DNA from: an uncultured Clostridia bacterium
Lineage (GTDB): Bacteria > Bacillota > Clostridia > TANB77 > CAG-508
DNA length: 5,564 bases
Assembly: GCA_949746285.1 (NCBI GenBank)
Contig: CATJZH010000095.1
Span: 1 to 5,564 of the forward strand
Reading direction: 5' to 3'
The position numbers and the translations under genes are program-made. This document shows positions 1-5,248 of this stretch, one piece after another (the stretch's first letter is position 1; each line of letters begins with the position of its first letter). A model generated the notes under the pieces. It made no database searches. It saw only the letters and a program-made list of their open reading frames with translations, and was not told where the DNA came from.

Positions 1-121
1 CACTACTACATTCTAATTCTTTTACTAAATTATTTGAACTTACAGGTTCAGCTGTTTCTATATATGCTTCTATAATAGCTTGCAGTACTTTTTTCTTTCG
101 TTTATCTAAATCTTCTGACAT
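1..121 (-). CDS. hrcA: HrcA heat-inducible transcription repressor, N-terminal fragment (runs off the window)
   Basis: Forty codons are visible, from an ATG at 121 to the window edge, so the C-terminal part is missing only because the window stops. The residues read MSEDLDKRKKKVLQAIIEAY and continue with an IETAEPVSS segment. This is the start of the HrcA winged-helix DNA-binding domain, whose family pattern is R..IL.AI...YI.TAEPVGS. HrcA is a cytoplasmic repressor of the dnaK and groE heat-shock operons; it binds CIRCE operators and is kept active by GroEL. The start is fixed by an AGAGGTG Shine-Dalgarno at 127-133, five bases ahead. Its own promoter and a degenerate CIRCE lie just upstream, implying autorepression. 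hemW directly upstream is the usual Firmicutes neighbour; grpE, dnaK and dnaJ would be expected next but are outside the window. Identification is by remembered family pattern, not a search. Confidence 0.9.
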   Translation of the reverse strand, partial: MSEDLDKRKKKVLQAIIEAYIETAEPVSSNNLVKELECSS

Positions 122-135
122 CACTTCACCTCTTT

Positions 136-162
136 TTAGCAAACTTGATGTTTGACTGCCAT
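136..162. promoter_or_regulatory. Degenerate CIRCE operator of hrcA
   Basis: On the plus strand this reads TTAGCAAAC, nine spacer bases, then GACTGCCAT. Against the CIRCE consensus (TTAGCACTC-N9-GAGTGCTAA) it matches 7 of 9 and 6 of 9, with the spacer exactly nine. It sits right after the -10 box, covers the expected transcription start, and ends just before the hrcA ribosome binding site, which is where a CIRCE should be. The arms are imperfect complements of each other, so binding may be weaker than usual. The position makes chance unlikely, but binding is inferred. Confidence 0.65.
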
Positions 163-163
163 G

Positions 164-192
164 ATAATATAACTTAAAATCTATTTTGTCAA
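164..192 (-). promoter_or_regulatory. sigma-A type promoter of hrcA
   Basis: A perfect -35 box TTGACA lies at 187-192 and a -10 box TATTAT at 164-169, separated by exactly 17 bases (170-186). The predicted start is near 157, inside the CIRCE-like site, giving a leader of about 36 nt. It lies in the 132-base gap after hemW, so hrcA can be transcribed apart from hemW. I saw no convincing intrinsic terminator after hemW, so read-through is also possible. Confidence 0.85.
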
Positions 193-253
193 TAGAAATT
201 ATACAAAAATAATAATATATTTTAAATTTCTGAAGCTCTATTTCCGTAATAAT

Positions 254-1378
254 TTATACAAATTCTTCAAACACTCTGTTAGCTAAATCTAAGCCTTTTT
301 TTGTTAATTTTATTTTATCTAAATCTACTTCAATTAGACCTTGTTGTGTAAGATTATTTATTTCAAATCTAAAATAAAACAATGGATTTATTCTAAACTT
401 TCTCTCAAATTCTGATATACTAACTCCTTCTATTTTCCTCATTCCTAACATCATAAATTCTTTAGCTTTTTCTTCCCTTGTCTGTTTTTCATGTGTTTGA
501 ACAATATTATTAAATTCTTTACAATTTATATACTCCTTTAAATCACTAGTATTTGAAAATCGTTTATTTTCTAAATATGAATGAGCTGCTAACCCCACTC
601 CTATATATTCCTCTTGGTTCCAACAATCTAAATTATGTTTAGATTCATAATTTTGTTTAGCAAAGTTAGATATTTCATAATGATTATACCCGTTTTTTTC
701 TAAGATTTTTTTTGTTTTCCAATACATATCTCTTTCAATATTTTCTTCTGGCAATTTTACTATATTTTTTTCTACCATTTTCTGTAATTCTGTCCCATCT
801 TCTAAAATTAATGAATATAACGATATATGTTCTGGATTCAAATTTATAATACTATCTAAAGTATTTATCAATTCTTTTTCTGTTTGATCTGGAAGTGCAA
901 GCATCAAATCTATATTTATATTTTCAAATCCTACTTCTCTACACATTTTATAAGTATTTAAAAATTCATCATATGTATGAATTCTTCCTATTAATTTTAA
1001 AAGCCTATCTTCTGCACTCTGAAGTCCTATACTTACTCTATTTATTCCTGATTTTTTATAATCAAATAATTTTTCTTTTGTAACTGTTCCAGGATTTATT
1101 TCAATTGTTATTTCCGCTTTTTCATCTATAACAAACTTTTTATAAATTTCACTAAGTATTTTTACAATATATTTTGAATCTGGAAATGATGGGGTTCCTC
1201 CTCCAATATAAATTGTAGTTAGTTTTCTATCTCCAACATTTATATTATCTATTTCTTCTATAAGTTTTTCAAAATACATTTTTATCATTTCATCACTAGA
1301 AAAAAAAGAAATGAAATCACAATATTTACATTTCTTTTTACAAAATGGTATATGTATATAAAATCCTAATCTATTCAT
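254..1378 (-). CDS. hemW: HemW, radical SAM heme chaperone (oxygen-independent coproporphyrinogen oxidase-like)
   Basis: The 374-residue product has the full HemW layout. A CxxxCxxC cluster motif is at C13, C17, C20 (CKKKCKYCDF) and binds the SAM-linked 4Fe-4S cluster. GGGTPS is at 59-64, followed by the radical SAM barrel blocks INPGTVT (94-100), RVSIGLQS (114-121), LMLALPDQ (158-165) and LYSLILEDGT (187-196). The HemN/HemW signature HNLDCW is at 248-253, then GVGLAAHSYL, then a C-terminal winged-helix-like HemN_C region from about 300. HemW-type proteins bind heme and deliver it to respiratory enzymes, and are not true coproporphyrinogen dehydrogenases; many are annotated hemN in Firmicutes. 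The length is normal. The residue before W is C where Y is more usual. The start has an AAGGAA site at 1389-1394 overlapping the whiA stop codon, with only 14 bases between genes, so translational coupling is likely. It precedes hrcA as in many Firmicutes. Confidence 0.93.
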   Translation of the reverse strand: MNRLGFYIHIPFCKKKCKYCDFISFFSSDEMIKMYFEKLIEEIDNINVGDRKLTTIYIGGGTPSFPDSKYIVKILSEIYKKFVIDEKAEITIEINPGTVTKEKLFDYKKSGINRVSIGLQSAEDRLLKLIGRIHTYDEFLNTYKMCREVGFENINIDLMLALPDQTEKELINTLDSIINLNPEHISLYSLILEDGTELQKMVEKNIVKLPEENIERDMYWKTKKILEKNGYNHYEISNFAKQNYESKHNLDCWNQEEYIGVGLAAHSYLENKRFSNTSDLKEYINCKEFNNIVQTHEKQTREEKAKEFMMLGMRKIEGVSISEFERKFRINPLFYFRFEINNLTQQGLIEVDLDKIKLTKKGLDLANRVFEEFV

Positions 1379-1392
1379 ATTACAATTATTCC

Positions 1393-2253
1393 TTATTTTC
1401 TCATTTTTAATCCTTCTGCTATTTCATGAATTTTCTGAAGTCTATGATTTACACCAGATTTTCCAATTGGATTCTCTAGCATTTCTCCAAGTAATTTTAA
1501 ACTTGCATCTGGATGTTCAATCCTTAACATAGCTATTTCTTTTAAATAGTCTGGCAATTCTTCAAACTTTTTTAATTTTTGTATAAGTTTTATATCATTT
1601 ATTTGATTAACAGAAGCATTTACAATTTTATTTAAATTTGCTGTTTCGCAATTTACTAATCTATTTACATTATTTTTTATTTCTTTTGTAACTCTCACAT
1701 CCTCAAAAGCTAAAACTCCTTTATTAGATCCTAATAATGCTAAAAACTTTGATATTTCTTCTCCATCTTTTATGTACAAATATATTTTTCCTTTGTTTTC
1801 TAGAATTTTCAATGTTACTCCAAATAAACTACAAATATTTAAAACATATTCTGCATTACTTTTTTCCTCAAAAATAATTTCCAAATGATATTGTTTAGTA
1901 GGATCAGTAACAGATCCAGCTCCTAAAAAAGCTCCTTTAACTATTGCTTTTCTAACTTCAATATCATTATTTATTTTTAATTTCATAAATTGCTCAACTT
2001 TTTTGCTTTTATAAATTGTAGCAACAAAAACTTTTCCTCTCATACTGGGTTCATATTCTATTTCCAAATTAAATAAAATTTTATAAAATCTTTCAATATT
2101 AAATTCATTTTCCGTAACAAACTCTAAAAATTCATCATTATTAGTTGTATTACCTGTTAGAATATATCCTAAAAACTCAGCTTCCAAAACTTCTTTATTT
2201 TTCAAATTATTTACTTTACTTATTTCTTCCTTTATATTTGATGAAAAAGACAT
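1393..2253 (-). CDS. whiA: WhiA, DNA-binding protein with LAGLIDADG-like fold
   Basis: The 286-residue product starts MSFSSNIKEEIS, the usual WhiA beginning. It carries the family blocks GAFLGAGSVTDP (107-118) and YHLEI (122-126) of the LAGLIDADG homing-endonuclease-like domain, FEDVRV (183-188), VNRLVNCETANLNK (196-209), and a C-terminal helix-turn-helix with LRIEHPDASLKLLGEML (243-259) and SGVNHRL (266-272). WhiA controls sporulation septation in Streptomyces; in Bacillus it affects cell division and chromosome segregation while binding the nucleoid. An in-frame TTG at 2277 would add eight residues, but the strong AGGAGG site lies between the two starts, so ATG 2253 is chosen. The protein is somewhat shorter than the roughly 310-residue norm I recall, mainly in the N-terminal domain, and lacks the cysteine pair often seen near residue 20. 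Its common partners rapZ and yvcK are absent here; prmC and hemW flank it instead. Confidence 0.93.
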   Translation of the reverse strand: MSFSSNIKEEISKVNNLKNKEVLEAEFLGYILTGNTTNNDEFLEFVTENEFNIERFYKILFNLEIEYEPSMRGKVFVATIYKSKKVEQFMKLKINNDIEVRKAIVKGAFLGAGSVTDPTKQYHLEIIFEEKSNAEYVLNICSLFGVTLKILENKGKIYLYIKDGEEISKFLALLGSNKGVLAFEDVRVTKEIKNNVNRLVNCETANLNKIVNASVNQINDIKLIQKLKKFEELPDYLKEIAMLRIEHPDASLKLLGEMLENPIGKSGVNHRLQKIHEIAEGLKMRK

Positions 2254-2258
2254 TTTCT

Positions 2259-2264
2259 CCTCCT
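2259..2264 (-). promoter_or_regulatory. Shine-Dalgarno site that sets the whiA start
   Basis: AGGAGG lies five bases ahead of the ATG at 2251-2253. An alternative TTG start at 2277 lies upstream of this site and has no purine-rich site of its own, so it is not used. Confidence 0.9.
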
Positions 2265-2269
2265 TCTTA

Positions 2270-2347
2270 GTGTCCAATTGGGAACGTTGCTGAGGCTGTT
2301 AAATTTTAATTGTTACAGCCTCAGTACTCAAAATGCAAAGCATTTTG
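2270..2347. repeat. Cluster of palindromes and stem-loops between prmC and whiA
   Basis: Three inverted repeats follow each other. First is an imperfect palindrome around CCAATTGG at 2270-2285. Second is a perfect 10-base-pair stem (CTGAGGCTGT 2290-2299 with ACAGCCTCAG 2315-2324) with a 15-base loop. Third is a perfect 8-base-pair stem (CAAAATGC 2329-2336 with GCATTTTG 2340-2347) with a 3-base loop. A smaller GACA/TGTC stem follows at 2360-2371. Neither large stem is followed by a T run on the minus strand, so they are poor intrinsic terminators for prmC. The spacing and density resemble a small intergenic repeat element, or a structured whiA leader. I have only one copy in view, so repeat status is inferred; the stems themselves are read directly. 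Confidence 0.6.
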
Positions 2348-2377
2348 TTTCATTTAAAAGACATTTTTGTCCAAAAA

Positions 2378-2391
2378 CTAACGTATGTTCA
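2378..2391. promoter_or_regulatory. Possible degenerate LexA (SOS) box
   Basis: On the minus strand this reads TGAACATACGTTAG. The Gram-positive LexA/DinR consensus, as remembered, is CGAACRNRYGTTYC; 11 of 14 positions fit, including GAAC-N4-GTT with the correct spacing. It lies 12 bases past the prmC stop and about 125 bases ahead of the whiA ATG. No clear promoter accompanies it, and in AT-rich DNA such a site could arise by chance. Confidence 0.25.
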
Positions 2392-2402
2392 CCTATTACA
2401 CT

Positions 2403-3239
2403 TTATATGTGTGCAATTATTATTCTATTATGTCCTTCTAAATCTTTTTTAGAATATATATTTTTATATCCGTTTTTGCCTAATATATTTTCTACTTCTT
2501 CTTTTTGGTCATAACCTATTTCAAGTGCTAAAAATCCATTAGTATTTAAATATTCTTTTGCTTGCTTTATTATTTTTTTATAAAAATCAAGTCCGTCTAT
2601 TCCTCCATCTAATGCTAATAAAGGTTCTTTTTGTACTTCTTGAGATAAAGTTCCTATTATGTCTGTTTTTATATATGGAGGATTAGAAACTATTATATCA
2701 AACTTGTCTTCTCCTGAAAATTCTTCAAATAAATCTGAATGTATAAACTCAATTTTAACATTGTTTTTATTTGAATTTCTTCTTGCTATTTTTATTGCTT
2801 CATTACTTATATCTGAAGCATACACTTTTACATTTTCTAAAAATTTAGCCACTGATACAGCAATTGCTCCACTACCTGTACATAAATCCAATACTTTTGA
2901 CAATTTTCTTTTTCTTATAATTTCAATTACTTCCTCAGCTAATATTTCTGTATCTGGCTGTGGGATTAATACACTTTCATCAACATAAAATTCTAATCCC
3001 ATAAATTCTTGTTTATTTAATATATATTGTATTGGTGTATTTTCTTTTAATATTTCTATTTTATCAAAAAAATCTTTTTCTAATTCTTTTGATATTTCTT
3101 CATCACTATAAATTATTAAATATTCCTTAGACTTATTTAAAATACTTGATAATAACATTTTAGCTTTTAAATTATTTTGTTCAATATTATTTTCTTTTAA
3201 TATTTCTACACCTTTTTTTAAAATATCTTTTATTTGCAT
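2403..3239 (-). CDS. prmC: PrmC, peptide chain release factor N5-glutamine methyltransferase
   Basis: The 278-residue product is full length. It has an N-terminal helical release-factor-binding domain (about 1-85, including PIQYIL at 69-74 and EFMGLEF), then LIPQPDTE (91-98; the family usually has R where Q stands). The Rossmann SAM-binding loop LDLCTGSGAIA is at 117-127, the acidic residue ASD at 141-143, and the catalytic NPPY at 186-189. EPLLALDGG at 205-213 and KDLEGHNR near the C-terminus complete the family pattern. The enzyme methylates the glutamine of the GGQ motif in release factors RF1 and RF2 in the cytoplasm, using SAM, which speeds translation termination. The start ATG at 3239 has an AGAGG site five bases ahead. 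prfA, its frequent upstream partner, is not adjacent here; instead a terminator hairpin lies 24 bases before the start. Confidence 0.94.
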   Translation of the reverse strand: MQIKDILKKGVEILKENNIEQNNLKAKMLLSSILNKSKEYLIIYSDEEISKELEKDFFDKIEILKENTPIQYILNKQEFMGLEFYVDESVLIPQPDTEILAEEVIEIIRKRKLSKVLDLCTGSGAIAVSVAKFLENVKVYASDISNEAIKIARRNSNKNNVKIEFIHSDLFEEFSGEDKFDIIVSNPPYIKTDIIGTLSQEVQKEPLLALDGGIDGLDFYKKIIKQAKEYLNTNGFLALEIGYDQKEEVENILGKNGYKNIYSKKDLEGHNRIIIAHI

Positions 3240-3263
3240 AATACCTCTACATCATATTCAATA

Positions 3264-3321
3264 TATAAAAAAGCAACTCACTTACATTTAATTTTAATAT
3301 TATTTTTAAGTGACTTGCTTT
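3264..3321 (-). terminator. Intrinsic terminator after the glucosaminidase-like gene
   Basis: Two 15-base arms (3307-3321 and 3270-3284) pair with a single mismatch: AAAGCAA with TTGCTTT and GTCACTTA-like inner segments, with a 22-base loop. On the minus strand the stem runs into six T followed by ATATATT. It starts 9 bases past the stop codon of the gene ending at 3331, so it should end that transcript. It also lies only 24 bases ahead of the prmC start, so read-through or attenuation could supply prmC. Confidence 0.85.
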
Positions 3322-3330
3322 AATTTATAT

Positions 3331-4119
3331 TTATTTTAAAATTTGTTCCATTCTTTGATAAACTAAATTTACCCATGTGCTAGATGCTGGACAAAATCTA
3401 GTTTTCATTCCTGCAAGTGTTGAACCATAATAAAATCTAGCTCCTGGAGTTAAATAATTATCTCTTAATGTTTGTGCTGCCTTATCTAATCCTTCTTGCA
3501 AAGAAGCAAATTTTATTAGTTTTCCACCTGACATTAAGCTTATATAATTATGTGTTCTTCTATGATTTGATTCGATTGTCCATCCTGATTCAGCAGATAT
3601 TAGTCCACAGAAAAATATTTCATTTAACTGATATTTTTCACACACATCATATATCATTCCAGCATTTTCTTTAAAGAAATTTGATGTATCTTGTTTTACT
3701 CCTGACATTAGTATTATAAAATCTTCTCTTGATACTCCTGTTCTTACAGTTAAATCCATATCTTTTGAGATTCTAACTTCTTCTATTGGTGTTGTAATTG
3801 GAACAATTTCTTCTACTACTTCTTCCTCTTCTTTTTCTTCTGGAATTCTTATTGTATCTCTTTCAGATAAAGATCTTGAAGAAATTAAAGCTTGCCTATT
3901 TTCTGTACTGTGCACATTTTCCATTGCTAATTCTTTTTCTTCATTTGTTATTCCAATATTTATATTCTCGTCAGTAGCTGCTACTAAACGATGTGTTTTT
4001 TGTGATAATCTTTTGTATATTGGATTTCCCACAAATATTACTATACTTATTACTAATACAATAAGAATTAATGTAGATAACCTTATTGATATAAGCACTT
4101 TTCTATTTCCTTTGTTCAT
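3331..4119 (-). CDS. Membrane-anchored glucosaminidase-like protein (putative peptidoglycan hydrolase)
   Basis: The 262-residue product has a short positive N-terminus (NKGNRK), one hydrophobic membrane segment at about 11-31, an extended polar linker with an acidic run at 94-104, and a C-terminal domain from about 145. That domain holds LISAESGW at 173-180, which fits the catalytic-Glu region of lysozyme-fold N-acetylglucosaminidases (Glu177 the candidate catalytic acid). It is followed by HNYISL, a segment FASLQEGLDKAAQTL (204-218) and a C-terminal WVNLVYQRMEQIL helix typical of these domains. I infer a type II anchored cell-wall hydrolase facing outward. Family assignment is by pattern; it could be a degenerate, binding-only domain. 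It is flanked by its own promoter and terminator, so it is a single-gene unit. GAAAGGAAA at 4124-4132 serves as ribosome binding site, about six bases ahead of the ATG. Confidence 0.75.
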   Translation of the reverse strand: MNKGNRKVLISIRLSTLILIVLVISIVIFVGNPIYKRLSQKTHRLVAATDENINIGITNEEKELAMENVHSTENRQALISSRSLSERDTIRIPEEKEEEEVVEEIVPITTPIEEVRISKDMDLTVRTGVSREDFIILMSGVKQDTSNFFKENAGMIYDVCEKYQLNEIFFCGLISAESGWTIESNHRRTHNYISLMSGGKLIKFASLQEGLDKAAQTLRDNYLTPGARFYYGSTLAGMKTRFCPASSTWVNLVYQRMEQILK

Positions 4120-4144
4120 AACATTTCCTTTCGTTTACGGAAAC

Positions 4145-4173
4145 ATTATATTCTAACTTTTTGAAAAAATCAA
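4145..4173 (-). promoter_or_regulatory. Promoter of the glucosaminidase-like gene
   Basis: TTGATT (-35, 4168-4173) and a perfect TATAAT (-10, 4145-4150) are exactly 17 bases apart. The start would fall near 4138, leaving a leader of about 18 nt that contains just the ribosome binding site. The rest of the 210-base gap (4174-4269) is AT-rich; I see no small gene in it. Confidence 0.85.
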
Positions 4174-4269
4174 CCTTATCTATTACATTTATATTATACT
4201 CAATTTTTTTATCCTTATAATATGCTATTCCCTAGCTTCTATCACAATTATTTTTCTATGCGATTTAAT

Positions 4270-4303
4270 AACCAAGAGCCAGTCATATGACTGGTTCTTG
4301 GTT
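4270..4303. repeat. 34-base near-perfect palindrome, possible terminator
   Basis: Two 17-base arms (4270-4286 and 4287-4303) are complementary with a single deviation (position 4278 against 4295). In RNA from the minus strand this is an A-C mismatch; from the plus strand it is a G-U wobble. The hairpin tip is CATATG. It lies 27 bases past the stop codon of the gene ending at 4330. It could end that transcript, but no run of T follows on either strand, so it could instead be a transferred-element end or a protein-binding palindrome. Moderately G+C-rich arms in AT-rich surroundings suggest it came with the adjacent gene. Confidence 0.65.
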
Positions 4304-4329
4304 GGAGGGTATTTTCCTCTCATTCAGTT

Positions 4330-5130
4330 TTAAACCTGCCGCCAAGTAGCATTATATGCTCTGCTGTACATAGTTGCAAGAACTTCTGTTAAATCCTCTG
4401 CCATATACACATTAGCTTTCTCGCGCTCTGATAAGTCAAATTTTTTATTATTGATTCTTTCATTATCTTCCTCAGATAACTTCATGAATCTATAAGTATT
4501 CAAAGCGAGATCTTCCGGATATGCCTGAAGTAAAGCTTCCCGTACTTGGTGTTCCCAAAAATCTTCATTCAAAAGGATACCTGTGCTTCTATACACAGCT
4601 CCTGCAAGTGTGATAAATCCGAAGTCTTCAAATTTATCAACCTGGCTCCGAAGCCTAGCACCGTCGATAACATTACCACTATGCCTTATCTTGAAACGAT
4701 CCACGAATCGCCTTTTGACATCTACCATCATACTTCTTAAAACATCATCCAAAATGATGTCCTGAAGCATGTGGATTCTCAAGCTATGATAGTGGCGATG
4801 AGAAAAGTTCTTTCTCTCGAACTCGTCGATTTGAGTTTCCTCACCAATTACACACTTAGGAGTTTCTGTAGCTACAAAGTAACGGATCCTTTCGCGTGCA
4901 TTTTCTTTTGTCAGCCTCTTCAGAATTTCCGCATCCGGAAATTCCATCCATGACTGCTGGGTACCGTCAGGTGAGATTTCAAAATGCCCAGACTTCCGCT
5001 GTGGAATATATGCTCGTATTGCATCAGGCAATACTAAAAACGGAATTTCTTCCCGCACATACTCCTCGACATTCATCTTTTTGTTAGCAGCAGCCATAAC
5101 AGCCAGTGCAATGTGTTGTTTTGTTTTCAT
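4330..5130 (-). CDS. Conserved-looking protein of unknown function, foreign base composition
   Basis: I do not recognise this 266-residue protein. It is soluble and mostly helical by appearance, with no signal peptide or membrane segment. It has MKTKQHIALAVMAA at the N-terminus, LPDAIRAYI at 34-42, H49, and a His-rich stretch HRHYHSLRIHMLQDIILDD at 111-129 (H111, H113, H115, H120, D124, D128). The order early His, PD, His, then HxxxD recalls zinc-dependent phospholipase C-like helical hydrolases, but this is only a pattern resemblance. The start is set by AAAAGGAGG at 5137-5145, six bases ahead of the ATG; the same frame is open to 5262 but earlier ATGs have no binding site. Two sampled 60-base lines hold 24 G+C each, nearly twice the neighbouring core genes, and codons such as CTG, CGG and CGT are more common, which suggests horizontal acquisition. 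It has its own promoter and is followed by a palindrome. Confidence 0.85.
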   Translation of the reverse strand: MKTKQHIALAVMAAANKKMNVEEYVREEIPFLVLPDAIRAYIPQRKSGHFEISPDGTQQSWMEFPDAEILKRLTKENARERIRYFVATETPKCVIGEETQIDEFERKNFSHRHYHSLRIHMLQDIILDDVLRSMMVDVKRRFVDRFKIRHSGNVIDGARLRSQVDKFEDFGFITLAGAVYRSTGILLNEDFWEHQVREALLQAYPEDLALNTYRFMKLSEEDNERINNKKFDLSEREKANVYMAEDLTEVLATMYSRAYNATWRQV

Positions 5131-5136
5131 ACAAAT

Positions 5137-5145
5137 CCTCCTTTT
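5137..5145 (-). promoter_or_regulatory. Ribosome binding site that sets the start of the unknown gene
   Basis: AAAAGGAGG lies six bases ahead of the ATG at 5128-5130. This excludes the upstream in-frame ATGs in the leader (one near 5202 and the far end near 5262), which lack such a site; the farthest even precedes the promoter. Confidence 0.9.
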
Positions 5146-5149
5146 ATTA

Positions 5150-5183
5150 CTCGTCTTACATTTTAATGTATATGACAAGCGAG
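5150..5183. other. Leader stem-loop ahead of the unknown gene
   Basis: CTCG at 5150-5153 pairs with CGAG at 5180-5183, enclosing an inner TACAT/ATGTA hairpin at 5157-5170 with a 4-base loop. A second small hairpin, GAGC/GCTC, lies at 5181-5194 and shares bases with the first, so the two are mutually exclusive. They occupy most of the roughly 80-nt leader just ahead of the ribosome binding site. They may only protect the mRNA; a regulatory role is speculative. Confidence 0.35.
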
Positions 5184-5218
5184 CTTTTGGGCTCTTATTC
5201 ATAGTTTGTTCAACTTTA

Positions 5219-5247
5219 ATTATACCATATTTTATATAATCTCGCAA
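5219..5247 (-). promoter_or_regulatory. Promoter of the unknown gene
   Basis: TTGCGA (-35, 5242-5247) and a perfect TATAAT (-10, 5219-5224) are 17 bases apart, and TGG before the -10 gives an extended -10 element. The start would be near 5212, leaving a leader of about 82 nt. The -35 begins two bases after the T run that closes the upstream RNA gene. Confidence 0.85.
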
Positions 5248-5248
5248 A

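Noticed and set aside
895..1083. Plus-strand open frames over hemW and likewise over prmC, the glucosaminidase-like gene and the unknown gene
   Set aside because: They are antisense to well-supported genes, have no ribosome binding sites or recognisable motifs, and have composition explained by the opposite strand.
2270..2274. GACAC next to the whiA ribosome binding site as a WhiA self-binding motif
   Set aside because: The motif is known from Streptomyces WhiA, but a lone 5-mer is expected by chance and gives no support here.
2254..2277. TTG start eight codons upstream for whiA
   Set aside because: The AGGAGG site lies between the two candidate starts and fits only ATG 2253, which also begins with the family's MSFSS.
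2290..2347. The two large stem-loops as prmC terminators
   Set aside because: No T run follows either stem on the minus strand.
2278..2514. Plus-strand open frame over the stem-loop block and prmC 3' end
   Set aside because: Its start falls within the palindrome, it has no ribosome binding site, and most of it is antisense to prmC.
4174..4260. Second promoter (TATAAT near 4193-4198) ahead of the glucosaminidase-like gene
   Set aside because: There is no -35 box at a workable distance and no extended -10; AT-rich DNA makes such hits common.
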